A stretch of DNA of 64,000 nucleotides from Cryoendolithus antarcticus (GCA_002077065.1 NAJO01000012.1:1029662-1093661), one strand, 5' to 3'. Shown: positions 18,532-30,177, counted from the first letter of the stretch. Numbers and translations: made by a program. Notes: generated by a model from the letters alone, not told the origin.

Positions 18532-21014
18532 CACGGGTGCCTGCGCTGTGCGACGCTCCGGGACCGTACCTGACGGTCGTTATTCCCTTCAGACCAGTAT
18601 CCGACGTGTTGTAATATTACTTTCATTAGTGCATATGTCGTGCGACGTCGTAATAGTCGTAGATCGAGAAGAATGCAGTGTTCGCCGATGCCACTCACGC
18701 ACTACAAAGGGAAATCGTTAGCGTCCAGCGCACAACGATACGAGTATGATAAGTAAAGAATATGAGCGCAAGAGACCAAGAGGCGAAGTGCGGCTCTTCA
18801 ACGATGTCGTAGAACCGCGCCAGAACCTTCGCATGCAGAGACGTTATGGCCTGCATTTGCACCGCCACGCTTCGCGGGCCTACCGAAGAAGCGGTATGCA
18901 GGCAGGCAGATCATCAGGCAGGACTGACATGCGGCGAGTCACGTAGCCCGTAACGTGGACGACATACATTGGCCTTGCCGGTGCATGTTCCAGCTAGACA
19001 AACGTCTTCCTAAAAATCGCCTTGCGATCTGGTTAAGTGACGTGCATTCGGGCAAAGCGTAGGTAGTAGGCTCGTGCGCCTAAATTCTAGTGCCGGCCAA
19101 GATCGGTAAGACACAAGCCGCGTGTTGGGTGGCAATGATCTGTGCTGTGCGTTGTCAACGGAGGCGAATTCCAAGTCAATAGAAAGACAATGTAAGAGGA
19201 TAAGCGCGACAAGAAGTGCAAAATGCTTTGAGAGGTGAGCATGAGTCGCCCACGCGCTGATGGTGGAGGGTCTGGCGCCGGCCGCGTCGTAATGCTTTTG
19301 GCTCACATCTTGCGCCCGCGGTAGCGCGCGCTTATGCATAGCCGCCGCATGCGCGTGCATGCAAGTAGACTCGACCGATGTTTGAGCACGTCGTCGATCT
19401 CCATCTGTAATTGCTATCTGCCCACCGGGGATTGTATTGCGAAGTGGTAGCCAGCCATACAAGCATGGCAAATGGCAATCCGGTTCGCCATTCGTTCGAC
19501 GCGACTATGCGGCACAAAAGGGCCACGGGCTGCAGGCAAGTCTGTGCAGCTACGCCGCGGCATCGCTACTTTCTCTGAGAGCTGCGTTTACGACCAAGGT
19601 GACGCGGGCTGCCTGGAAGCTGCTTCTGACGACCGCCGGGAGCTGAGCACTTCTCTATCTAGATTGACGTGAAGTCGCAGCCGTTGCTGAAAGAGTGCCG
19701 GGCCGTTATGAGACAGACGACTATGAGCCACTCGATCGCTCGTTGACATGGAATGGTGCTCGACACTCCGCAATACTCTCGTCCGGACCGAACCCTCGCA
19801 AACGTGCCGTAAAGGAAGAAAGCCTAGTTGGTCTTGGGCGATGTTGGTGCTTCTTCTGTCTTCTGATTGGCCGCCGTGGTAATTCCGCTGACATTGGCCG
19901 ATGACAGACTTGATCGACCGGGAGACACGGCCCTATTGAGATAACGCCAGAATGTGTTGTCACGCATCAGTCCAGATGCACATTTGAATTAATGTGTATC
20001 TACTCATTAGTCGACGCGAGTCTTCGTTGGACCCCGGTCGCCAGATCCCTGTTCAGATTTCGGTGACGCATGATTGCCTGCTATCATTTAGCAGGAGCTT
20101 CATTCGTCAACGCGACCGACAGGCTGTGTCTGGCGAATACTTCTCTGTTGGCAGTGCCATGCACAATCGCGAAGATGCAGATGTCAACACACCCCTACGA
20201 GCCGATGCCGAGCGGCGGACGGCGCCTACCCAAGTCCATCACGACTTCATAGGCTCTCGAATGTCGACGCTAAGTCCCACCCGCAGGTGGTGAAAGTCAT
20301 GTGATCCGCAATCTGGCCGCTTACAAGTGCTGGCCTCACACCATGTTCGACTGCAAAGCATCCCACATATCCAGATGGCGTGTGTATTTCGACAGGCTCT
20401 CATACGGGGAACCTGCCGTCCGTGACCGTAGTGCGTCAGCATATGTGTGATGTTCCAGATCAGTGCTGTATGTCCAAGCGCGTATTCTGTAATTCATCTC
20501 GGTCTTCGAACGTGAAGATGCATGTGCGTCGGTCCATTTCTTGAGCATGAGGTCATGAGGGCTACTACCGTCTCCTCTGAATGGTCAGCATTGCCCGAGT
20601 CCAGTAAATGAGGGAGGGGCTACGGACAGTCCTTTGGGTGAGTATCTGGGGGTTAAGGAATCCATGTAGGATGTATAAAGTCAGACTCGGGTAAGGTGCT
20701 ACACACGTGGTACTAAAGGAAGGAACGACGTGTAAGAATCAAGCTTCTTTGAACGACATCTCGTCAAGTCTATGCCATTACTAAACTTCCTTCGATTGAC
20801 CCTAGTGAAGCTCTGATGCCCTCATCAATGTGTGTGTATGTCGACCTGTCCCAGTCTGTTGTATCTCATCATCATCGCGCAGACTCGAGGGCGCTATGCT
20901 GAATCTGTTTGCCGGCAAGCCTCAATATCAGTCAAAACGACCCGTGAAGGCCTTCAGCACCGCGATCGAGACTGCAGAGTACGTAGCGACGCGATTGTGT
21001 CCTGCAGGACGCCG
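18532..21014. other. Gene-poor stretch, 2.5 kb
   Basis: The longest gene-free interval in the window, between the start of the methyltransferase-like gene and the 3' end of the ABHD12-like gene. I see no ATG-led frame of protein-like composition, no tRNA pattern and no clear repeat. A TATA-like tataaag lies near 20677 and a CACGTG at 20704-20709. It may serve as an extended upstream region of the large minus-strand gene, or hold a non-coding transcript. Confidence 0.4.
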
Positions 21015-22308
21015 TCAGCTTTGTTCGAATGCGACTCGAGGTTTCCGAAGCTTACCTCCGTGCTGTAGTAACTCTACGCTCAGTCGTGGTCCACCGAGCG
21101 GTCGCTCACTAAACGTCACGGGTCTTCCAACGCTACTGGCCTTCACGCGATCATCGCCAAGTACTTCGCGACATATCATCTCGCTCTGCTCGTACGCGAT
21201 GTCCATGTCGTTGAGCGCGTGGATAACCTGCACCGCACCCATCTCACGTCGAATGGCACTACCGTCCCCGCTGAGGTCATCTTCCTTGCTTTCAAGCAGA
21301 CTTGGGTTTGCGGTGAGTGCCTGCGAATATCGAGCAAGACGCAGAGCGCTCGGCCAGGTGTCGATCATGCGGCTGGTCAGGGCATTCGCCAGTCTTGGAA
21401 ACGGTCGAAGCGGCAACAACAAGGGTATCAGACCGCCAAGACGATATGTCAGCAGGAGAGAAGGCAAGGAGCTGAACGGCGCGACAAGAACGACCCCCGC
21501 AAACGACGTCGGTGCAGCCACTTCATTCAAGCCATTCAGCAAGCGTTGCCTGTCACTGCTGATACCCGACAGACCGATGTCTTGTGGATTGGCGAACTGT
21601 AGCGCGACCGCACTGGCTACAGCAGTCCCGAGTGACTGGCCGAGTAATACCACTCGCTCCGGAGGGATCTTGGCTGTATGCAAGACCCAATTCACAAGCG
21701 CTACCCCGTCCGTGATCAGCCCAGACTCGGTGGGCGAGCCACTGGAATGACCGAAACCACGATAGTCGATCGTGACGACATGAGTGTTGGGCTGGAGTGT
21801 CAATATTCGATAGGTGTCCGTTCGCCAGCCTTGTGCGACATGACCAGCGTTGCCGTGGACTTCTTCCTTGCGTGGTCAGCTAGCTGGCCACCCGTGACCA
21901 CGAATGTGCTTGCTCACAATACACAACGACCCTCGCAGGATGCTGCTTGCTACTGAGCAGCCGGAACGGCAGACTCCTCGTGACATCTTCGACGGTACCC
22001 GACGGTCGATGAAGGTCTCTCAACGCCCACTCGTTGAGCGCATATGCGTCGATGGGCAGCACATGCCAAGCGTACAGCAGTTGGCCATCTGGCGTGGTGA
22101 TGTTGAACGGCGTCACTTGGTTCTTTGCGAAGCCAAATTGCTCGGCATCGTTGAGGTCATGCCAGAAAGCGGTGTTGAACTTGTGCGCGTACAATGCGAA
22201 TCTCTGGACTGGCGGCGTCAGGAGAGCACCTAGGATCACTGCATATATCCCGACTGCGATGCTGACGCCGATAGCGACTCGATTCAGCACGTCGGCTGTC
22301 GTCGGCAT
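21015..22308 (-). CDS. ABHD12-like serine hydrolase, membrane-anchored
   Basis: Exons 21918-22308 and 21015-21859 (GTGAGC...GAAGAAG intron with a GCTGAC branch site) give 411 residues. The N-terminus has one membrane helix (VAIGVSIAVGIYAVILGALL) followed by TPPVQRFALYAHKFNT, characteristic of ABHD12/ABHD13-type lipases. The alpha/beta hydrolase core begins with VVVYFHGNAGH; the FHGNAG oxyanion motif appears only after splicing. It continues with TIDYRGFGHSSGSPTE, the nucleophile elbow LLGQSLGTA (Ser about residue 206), VIHALNDMDI for the acid, and a late LLQHGG carrying the likely catalytic His. Relatives hydrolyse monoacylglycerols or lysophosphatidylserine at the ER membrane; substrate here is unknown. 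It is divergent to the SDR gene. Confidence 0.85.
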
Positions 22309-22800
22309 CGTGTGTTGTGGATCGTCATTCGACAGTATTGCGGATCAATCGTGCTGAAGTTAACGATCGAACATGTGGCTGTGCACACAGGCACGAGCTC
22401 ACCCCACAGGCACGAGCTCCACGCTCGAAAGAGGCAAGCCGCGGCTTCTTGCGTTGCTACTCCCCCACCTTCACAGCGCGTGCAGTTCCTTCCTCGGGCG
22501 TGGATAGACCTGCCGTCGGACGCCTCCATGCGGGTATGGAAATATCATGACGAACCTCGCACAGCAGCAGCCATAGGAGAATATTTTCCTCAAACGATTC
22601 ACGTGTATTTCTTACCACTCGCTCTCCCACTCAGTCTTTCTTCGTGTCTCTAAGCTTTCTTGGAAGAGCTACAAAGAGTTGGGCAGCGAGTTGTATTTGG
22701 GAGTTTACTGGAAGTACAAGATTTGAGGCATTGGCAAACTCTACACAAATCCTGTTCTGAAGAGCTCCGAATCTAGCGGCCGAATTACTGCAGCGCCGCA
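22309..22800. promoter_or_regulatory. Divergent promoter region, ABHD12-like / SDR
   Basis: Roughly 490 bp between two divergent ATGs. It contains a 15-bp direct repeat, cacaggcacgagctc, in two copies near 22385-22424 separated by only a few bases, and one CACGTG at 22600-22605. Function of either is unproven. Confidence 0.45.
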
Positions 22801-23973
22801 ATGGCTTCGCTTTTCCGCGCAGCGCCTCGAGCTCTCCGAGCTTCCCAGCCAGCACACCGAATAGCACCTCTGACTTGTGTTCGACTTGCAACGCATGATC
22901 ATCGCAATCCTCCAAAAGGCAATCCTCCAGTAGCCGATCGCTCACCTCCTTCGCCGCCACGGGAAGAAGCAGCTGCGCTTAAAGACAACTCGAGAGCTGC
23001 GTCCTACCTAGGGACCACAAAGCGACTACCGGAGTTCAACTTGAATGACAAGGTAGTACTGGTCACGGGCGCAGCCAGAGGGCTTGGTCTCGTGCAAGCA
23101 GAAGCATTGCTTGAGGCTGGAGCAACAGTGTACGCGCTAGATCGACTGCCAGAGCCCAGTCCGGATTTCTTCCGTGTGCAAAAGCGGGCTGCGGAGGAGC
23201 TAGGTAGGTCTCAAGCTGCGTAGGAAGGTAGTGGACTGAGCGACTGAACTCAGCGCAGGTACCACGCTTCATTACCGCCAGATCGATGTTCGAGACGTAC
23301 GGAAACTCAATGAAGTGATTAAGAGCATCAGCGACTCGCAAGGGAAGCTCGACGGATTGATTGCAGCGGCTGGCATCCAGCAGGAAACCTCGGCGCTGGA
23401 CTACACGCAGGCAGACGCCAACATGATGTTCGAGGTGAACATTACGGGTGAGCAATTGAAAAAGCATTGAGCTTCAAGTTGTAGGCTGACATTCTACTGC
23501 TCAGGGGTGTTCATGACTGCGCAAGCTGTTGCCAAAGAGATGATCCGATGGGGCCGTGGTGGCAGCATAGCCATGATAGCGTCCATGAGCGGTACTGTGG
23601 CGAATCGGGTACGCTGCATTCCCGCACGCACAGCAACTTCCCCGTATTGACTACTCCTTAGGGCCTCATCTGTCCAGCCTACAATGCCTCCAAAGCTGGC
23701 GTCATCCAGCTAGCCCGCAATCTCGCCTCCGAGTGGGGACCACACGGCATCCGAGTCAACACCATCTCCCCAGGCTACATCGTGACTGCGATGGTGGAAG
23801 CGTTGTTTGAGCAATACCCAGAGCGGAAACGGGAGTGGCCGACGCAGAATATGCTGGGGAAGCTGAGCCAGCCGGGAGAGTACAGAGGTGCGGCAGTGTT
23901 CTTGATCAGCGATGCCAGCAGTTTCATGACTGGCAGTGATCTGCGGATCGATGGCGGGCATAGCGCGTGGTAA
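22801..23973 (+). CDS. Mitochondrial short-chain dehydrogenase/reductase (classical SDR)
   Basis: Four exons, 22801-23203, 23259-23447, 23505-23608 and 23662-23973, give 335 residues. Each junction restores an SDR motif. Residues 1-35 (SLFRAAPRALRASQPAHR...) form a basic, amphipathic mitochondrial presequence. The NAD(P)-binding motif is VLVTGAARGLG (residues 89-96), then a DVRD adenine-ring segment, AAAGIQQ (the NNAG equivalent), SMSG (catalytic Ser region), YNASK (Tyr239, Lys243) and RVNTISPGYI. The ending SSFMTGSDLRIDGGHSAW is typical of fungal D-arabinitol/sorbose or mannitol-type reductases. A polyol or keto-sugar substrate is therefore a reasonable but unproven guess. It runs tail-to-tail with a small mitochondrial protein 99 bp away. 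Confidence 0.9.
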
Positions 23974-24072
23974 CCGAGTATCGAGAAGCGGTTCGCAGCC
24001 AAGGTGGCTTGGAGCTTGCGTGCTCGAGGGTGTCCTGAATAGGATGAAGCATATCCTCGGCGCGCCTCAATG

Positions 24073-24549
24073 TCAAGTCTTGAAATTCTCGTCGTGATCG
24101 GCAGGAAAGATAGCTTGCTCATCCAGTGCTGTTGGAGGACTGCCCTCCACAATTTCTTCAGCGCTTTTCAACTTCGATAACATCTTCTGCTCCTCCCCTA
24201 AGAATTGCCGCTTGTACAGCACCCAGCTCGTCACCAGCAAGACCGGGACAGCGCAGATGATCGCAGTCACACGCCTCGCGGCGGGTCGGTACCTCCTGTC
24301 CAGCACACCTTCTCTTGCCACTCGCATGGTCGCCGCATAGCCGCGTGCTAGGTCCAGTGGCTCAGGCTTTGTTCCGTCCGCCGGCATGGGAGGAAGGGAC
24401 GGCGCATCGGGGACTGGCGTTGAGTGGTGTGGACTGGTGCCGAATGATCGGGGCGGTGGGGGCGGCGGCTTCACGTTGGTAGCGTATGGTCGCCCATGTT
24501 GGCACGCAGGTACACAGACTTGTCGTTGTAGTCGGGCTGACAGTAACAT
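24073..24549 (-). CDS. Small mitochondrial membrane protein, unknown
   Basis: A single exon of 158 residues from the ATG at 24549 (MLLSARLQRQVCVPACQHGR). The basic N-terminus followed by RPYATN looks like a mitochondrial presequence with a classic cleavage site. A Pro-rich linker (PPPPPPRSF) follows, then a conserved-looking block GYAATMRVAREGVLDRRYRP. One transmembrane helix (TAIICAVPVLLVTSWVLY) leads into KRQFLGEEQKM and an acidic tail. The arrangement suggests a single-pass inner-membrane protein with a short C-terminal domain. Fungal genomes carry such small conserved hypotheticals; I cannot name the family. It converges on the SDR gene. Confidence 0.65.
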   Translation of the reverse strand: MLLSARLQRQVCVPACQHGRPYATNVKPPPPPPRSFGTSPHHSTPVPDAPSLPPMPADGTKPEPLDLARGYAATMRVAREGVLDRRYRPAARRVTAIICAVPVLLVTSWVLYKRQFLGEEQKMLSKLKSAEEIVEGSPPTALDEQAIFPADHDENFKT

Positions 24550-25286
24550 CTTGAAATGCACACCTCCCAGGAGCGATTCATCACAACTGCGGAATCTGGC
24601 GAGACTCGGGAGGTTGCATAAGTCAGCCTAAAAGCATAAATTCGAAATTAACGAACGTCCTTTCTTTGGTCCATCGACATGCACTTCAGCTTTCTCGATC
24701 GGAACTCCCCATCGAGACGACGATATACTCGGCAGAACACGCCAGTGATGCTTGATAAATGGACTGGCTTCTGCCTCCGACTCAGAACTGGGATGTCGTG
24801 TTGATACAACGTCCCCGCGATCGATTGTTGCACGGTTGCTGGGTAGACTGGTGTAACTCCAGCCTCTTCCTGGCCCGGAAGGCTAGGAACTGAATATCCA
24901 AAGGGCCACTCCGGGTATAAGATGATTGTGTTTGCCTAATCAACGCCGACACATCGAGTGCAGCCTCTCTTTCACATTCCTTCAATTCATCGAAAAAGTT
25001 CAGAATTGCATCAACACAAAGACCTGACACACCCTGCAATGCAACGCCTTCAACCCAACGCCCACGCATTCATGCTAGAGAAGCTGGGCTATGATTTCAA
25101 GAACCTCGCATTACCCACCGAGGCTTTGGACACGAGTGGTCGCAACGTCGTCGTGCTATATAGTCGTGTTGCGCAACTTCAACCTTACCAAATATAATGC
25201 AATGCGCTTTGCGACTTCATACGATATCTAACTTTTGAACTGGATTCGAGTGTACTAGCCTGAGGAATCACCTCGTCCACAACTGA
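24550..25286. other. Intergenic between small mitochondrial gene and permease
   Basis: About 740 bp holding the promoter of the small mitochondrial gene and the 3' flank of the permease. Frames on both strands are short and unconvincing. Confidence 0.4.
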
Positions 25287-27428
25287 TCACCCGTCCAGCT
25301 TGTTGCCGTTCACGTCCTGGAAGTCATCCCAGCCCTCAAGCTCTGTGAGAGGCACTTTGACGAGCTGATGCGTAACAGCTCCCTAGTCCACGAAATCAGC
25401 CACCTGTACGTCGAAACAGCAACCGCAGCACACGTCACTTACATCATCGAGTACAAGTCTCGTCTGGCGGATAGCATAGCCTCTCCACTTCGGTATAGCA
25501 TAGATCCAGAAGTAGTAGTACACGCCGCACAGGCCAATGCTGCTCCATTGTCAGCCCTGTTGCACAAACATACATATCTCAAGCGTGGTACTTACATGAC
25601 TAATCCTACAACACAGTATGTAGCATACCAGAAGCTAACATCTCCGCCGTTCCTGCCCCCCTTCTGAGGGTACCAAGGCATGACCAGCAGGAAGACCTTG
25701 GTCAAGATGTACAAGGCAATGCCGATGTCCCAAGCCTTAAACGGAGCGCGACAAAGTCCGATCTTCTTGCGCTGATAGCGAATGAAGTATAGGCCGATAG
25801 ACATCAGGAAGAGGAACGCAGAGTCCGGGTAGTTTTGCAAGTCGACGACAAAGTTAAAGGCATCTCCAGCAGGCGGTGCAATGATCTCGCAAGAGCGTCA
25901 GTAGGGTAAAAGCAGCGGAGACTTCGCATCGCGTACATTAGAGCTGTCATGCTCCACTTGAGGACGTATGGCCCGATCGGAGTGCCGAATGGCTTCGTTG
26001 TCACCCAAAATTTCGGGTAAGGGAGTACGCCTTGCCTACCGATCTCTCGAATCACGCGAGACTGGCCGATCAAGACTGTGATAAGATTTCTCAACGCCGA
26101 GAGAATGACGAGGATCTTGAGACCCTTCGCGGCTTTCGCACCGAACACTGCGCTAAGGAAAAGGCTAGCGGCGGTGGTCTTGGATGTTGCGATCTCTTCC
26201 TTGGGCACTAGTACACACAGTCAGCATGAAGTGAGAAGATGAGGATGAGAACACCAACCTGCTGCAAAGTACGCAATGTTGCACAGCATGTACAGGATAG
26301 AAATTACTAGCAAGGAAAGCGGAGCGATGCGCTTCATGGTGCGAATTGGGTCCTGTCTCTTATGTCAGCTGCTGCGTTGTGGCCAATATGAGCACTTAGA
26401 GACCTACCTTCACCTCGGCCATCACGTTGAAGCAGTTTTGATAGCCTGCGTATGCGAATGTGATCCTCACCAATGCAGTTGCAAGGCCATTGCCGTCTCC
26501 AGTCGTACCAGCAAACGGGTCGCGGAAATTATGGTGAGGATCTTTCACCGAAGTGTGCCCACCAAGCACCACAAGACCGGTGATGCTGATGAAGATTAAG
26601 GTCGACACCTTGATGAAGCCAATTATATCGGACAGCAGAAGTGACAGCCTATTGCTATAGATCCCGAGCATCGTGACTACAGTATATCCCGCAACAGCGA
26701 CGCCCTTCTGCTCCCAAGGAGTGGCCGTATGACCAGCCATACGGAATATGTACTGCGCCAGAACGATGGCATTGCTGCTGCTGAAGGACAGCAGGACCGA
26801 CTGGACTGCGAATGCTACCTGGAAGAAATACCGCGGTCTTGGGAAGGCTTGCTCGAGATACACAACTTCGGCACCTGAATACAATGTCAGTCTGCTGACC
26901 ATAGGAGAGCTGTATGCAATGACATTTCGCATACCTGAACGTGCGGGAAAATAGCTAGCCAGCTCAAGATAGAGCGCAAGTCCAGCCATCGAGACCACGA
27001 AGCCAACAAGCCAGAACATGAGAGAGACTCCGACCGAGCCGGTGCTGGTCAGAATGGATTCGGCTGAAGCATGTTGTCAGTGCAGGAAAATCATAGGCCC
27101 GTGTGATGTGAGCGCTTACGAGTTGAGAATACTCCTGTACCGATCATCTGCCCAATATTGAGGAACAGGATGGTGTACCATCTAGGAAAGATGTCAGTAT
27201 AGTCAGCATCGAAAGTCTGAGTACCAAATCGATAAATACTGTATACCCGTTCCCAGTGGCGAACGGGACTCTACAGGAGCACCCGCTGGCCTCCTGAATG
27301 TTCGACTCTGCCCCATTCTCGCCTTGCTCGGTGATACAGGCGAGAGTGCCAGTCTTAAGTACCTGTTGCTCGCTATGCGGAGACAGAGCGCGCTCTCTGG
27401 CGATGCCAGCCTTTTCGCTATCTTCCAT
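25287..27428 (-). CDS. MUP1-like amino-acid permease (APC superfamily), with a frame break in one intron
   Basis: Reconstructed as nine exons: 27247-27428, 27120-27181, 26935-27063, 26408-26874, 26259-26352, about 25937-26207, about 25596-25885, 25443-25539 and 25287-25382. The order of motifs matches high-affinity methionine permeases and related L-type carriers: WYTILFLNIGQMIGTGVFST (TM1), ESILTSTGSVG, YFPARSGAEVVYLEQAFPRP, FNVMAEVKDPIRTMKRIAP, FAAVPKEEIATSK, GRQGVLPYPKFW, APPAGDAFNFVVDL, YAIRQTRLVLDDG, then AVTHQLVKVPLTEL. A 60-nt in-frame intron (26875-26934) splits ARSG from AEVV. Between TALM and IIAPPAGD the only good GT...AG pair (25886-25936) shifts the frame by one, so the gene may be interrupted or use a non-canonical site. 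An upstream in-frame ATG at 27521 would add 31 residues. Confidence 0.8.
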
Positions 27429-28407
27429 CTCTATGGCAGTGTTGGAGAACGGATGATAGGTAGGAGAAAGATTGCGACGCAAGAAAATTTTGGTATGAAG
27501 CCAAGATGAACCCGACTGCATGATAGCTTAGGCATGGATGGGATACTTAACAAGGTAGCATGAACTCTGCTCGCACCTGTTCGATGGCGTGTGAACGAGG
27601 CTGGTAGTGTCGTGTGGAAAGACTGAGTTGACGCCATCCGCGACCATCCTACATTCGATGGCAATTCGAGTCTACTGTATGCATTGGCAGAGCCTCTTGG
27701 GTGAGAAGCGAGTCTTGGAGTACGGCAGACCAACGGCTGTCTGGCTTTTGGTCGGCACGCCATCAATCCCCACCAGCACGTTATGAGTTCGCTGTGCGTG
27801 TAGACCCGCCGACATTGATCAGCAAGCCAGCAATAAGGGCGATATTCGGGTGAAGGCCGCACTCTTCGTCGGCGTTTCTATATATTCGCCTCGAGATTCC
27901 TTAAGGACACTGTTGCCGGACGTAACGCTCCCGTCGTCGTGCTTGCTTTTGATCGCGTAGGCATGCGGGTCATGTCAACGCGTGATTCCAGTGGCTGATG
28001 GCGACAGCAGGAGCTGTCGAGTATCGCGGCCTATGGCCGAAAGCATCCATACAGCGGACTCAACGGCAACTGCTGCCGACAGCTTGCAGTGATAGACCCG
28101 TGGTGCAGTACTGAGGACGTCCACCGGTGCATGAACAGAATAGGGTTCAAGAGCAGGGGAAAGGGACAGACTTTGCGTCCATTTCTTACCGTAAGCGCCA
28201 AGCCAGTCCCGAGCGCCAGGATGTTGTACGTGTGCATGCACACGCGATGCTATGATGGACGATTTGGCGGATGCAGCGCGATATCTGCAGGATCAGGTGG
28301 AACCGCAAAGAACAGAACTGAGAAGTTGTGCTGATGAGAAACAAGAGTTCCGAGGCGGCAGCAGGCCGCGTCTGACACCCATTCTCCGCTGACACACTGC
28401 CTCCTAT
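27429..28407. other. Intergenic: permease promoter, ADH 3' flank
   Basis: About 980 bp. Minus-strand frames up to 143 codons are present but lack recognisable motifs. Nothing else seen. Confidence 0.4.
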
Positions 28408-29740
28408 CTAAACCTTCATCACCAGGCGACCCTTCAGATGCGGGTTCATATACATCTCAGGCAATTTCTTCATGTCGTTGAATGCGACCGTCGTAATGAA
28501 GGACTGCACGCCATGTTTGGCGACGAGTGCTAGCATCTCTACCAGCAGCTCCTTGTTTGCTACAAGGCTTCCCTTGATGGTCAACTCACTGAAGACGAGC
28601 TGAAAGGCGTCGGATTGCAGCAGACCGTCCAGTTCGGGAGAGGGTAGACCAACTGCAACGAGTGTGCCGCGAAGTCTTGGGATGCTCAGCGCCCACTGAT
28701 TTGCAGACAATCGATCAGTGCACACAATGATAGCGGACACTCCACCGAGGCCGGCCCATTTCTTGATATCCGCAACCGCGTTCTCGTCATTGATGTCTAC
28801 GACGTAATCGGCACGGAGTTTCTCAGGCAGACTGGTGGCAAGCTCACGTCCCTCTGGCCTGTTGTCGATTGCCACAACCGGATGGCCAAGGGCTTTGAGA
28901 AACTGTACGCAAAGCTGTCCGAGTCTACCCTGAGTCAGCTGAATCCAGTCCGCGATCAGATCGAGCTATGCTGGAACTAACCCGCCGATACCGACCACCG
29001 CCACAGGCTCGCCAGACTTTGTTGCTGCGCCCGCAATAGCGCCCCATACAGTTGACTAGCTGGTGGTCAGTCATCGCGTCGACCACGTCAGGACGGACCC
29101 TCCACTCACGCCAGCACACATCAACGGAGCTGCCTGCTCGAACGATACGCTCTCCGGTAAGAATGCAGCTTGCTCTGCATCCGCCACCGCATACTCGGCG
29201 AATCCACCGTCCTGGGATAGACCAGCCATCTGCTTCGCTTCACACATGCGGATGTCAGGTTTCCCGGCACTGTCTTTCCAAACACGGCAACCATCACATT
29301 TTCCACAGGCGTGCTTGAATAGCAGCATGCCGACACGCTGGCCGATCTTGAAGTTACGTGCTGCAATTTTGTCCACAGCAGCGACCGTCCCGACAGGCTC
29401 GTGGCATCCAGTCAAGAGTGTCGGTGACTTGTAGACTCCTTGGTATACTTGATAGTCTGTGTGACTATAGTATGGATCGAAGCATTGGTGTACTGATCAG
29501 TCTTTCGAACCAAGTCGGATGTAACGCAAGAGGGGTACGCACCAAAAGCCTGCAGCTGCGATCTTGATCAAGATTTCGTTGTCGTTAATACTTGGCACTG
29601 GTACTGTCTGGAACTCGTACGGCTTGTTGTACTGTTCGGGTACTCAATGTCAGCACACCATCGTGCATATCAGGGGCAGCACTGCAACCTACCGCGACCA
29701 GCCTAGCTGCTCGCATTGTCTCAGGTACACTTGAAGCCAT
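28408..29740 (-). CDS. Zinc-dependent alcohol dehydrogenase (ADH1-like MDR)
   Basis: Five exons, 29693-29740, 29543-29631, 29110-29464, 28982-29055 and 28408-28924, give 360 residues. Splice phases agree throughout. The enzyme interconverts alcohols and aldehydes or ketones with NAD(H). Motifs: GFCHTDYQVY (catalytic zinc Cys, completed by splicing), GCHEPVGTV (zinc His-Glu), and the structural zinc lobe HACGKCDGC then MCEAKQ, with a longer insertion than usual before the fourth Cys. Further motifs are DGGFAEYAVADAEQAAFLP, STVWGAIAGAATKSGEPVAV, and the Rossmann GIGGLGQLCVQ, which again forms only after splicing. The last acceptor used is GGGTAG rather than a nearer CTCAG, because only the former keeps GGLGQL. 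Divergent from the tautomerase region 2.1 kb away. Confidence 0.9.
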
Positions 29741-29884
29741 GTCGATTGCGTGTCTGTGGAAAATAGACTCAAGATGGAGCGTGCGGAGTGAAGAGTGAGT
29801 TATGTGCATGGTCTAAAGCGACATTCCGGATCTTATCTGGACTGATACTTTTCTTGTCCACTGCCTTCCGACAATGCCTCGCTA

Positions 29885-30177
29885 ATGCACATGCGTAGCA
29901 ATCCTACCATCACACCGTCGTGGAAAGGTTCGTATGCATCCTGCTTGGTAGACACAGTCGCTAACGCCTGCATGATAGCTGGCACTTGCTCATGCACGGC
30001 CGCATCCACGTCGATAAGACTGGCAAAAGCTACTGGCCGACGCCTTCGGATCGAGACACCAGTTTCCCGTCGTCCGCTTTGATCAAGTCAAATCATACCA
30101 GCCGTCTTAGCAGCTGCACGTCACTCGCTACGAAGGCGGATCCGTGCGGACGCGCTACGGCGTTGCGCGGCAGCTGA
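29885..30177 (+). CDS. Candidate small two-exon gene, unknown
   Basis: Exon 1 (29885-29931) and exon 2 (29979-30177) are joined by a 47-nt intron with GTATGC donor, CGCTAACGCC branch-like sequence and GATAG acceptor. The joined frame gives 81 residues, beginning MHMRSNPTITPSWKGSWHLL, with MHGRIHVDKTGKSYWPTPSD next and a Ser/Thr/Cys-containing tail. The region around the junction reads as ordinary protein (Trp, His, Gly, Tyr spaced normally), and the intron has all three fungal splice signals. No family recognised, no signal peptide, no membrane helix. It starts 145 bp upstream of the divergent ADH start. It could equally be a remnant of a longer gene or a chance frame. Confidence 0.3.

Noticed and set aside
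19010..19471. Minus-strand frame of 153 codons in the gene-poor stretch
   Set aside because: It begins at a TTG rather than ATG, and no domain, signal peptide or splice partner is evident.
20830..21750. Long plus-strand frame of 306 codons
   Set aside because: It lies antisense to the ABHD12-like gene, has irregular Arg/Ser-rich composition, and no motif; it is a shadow of that gene.
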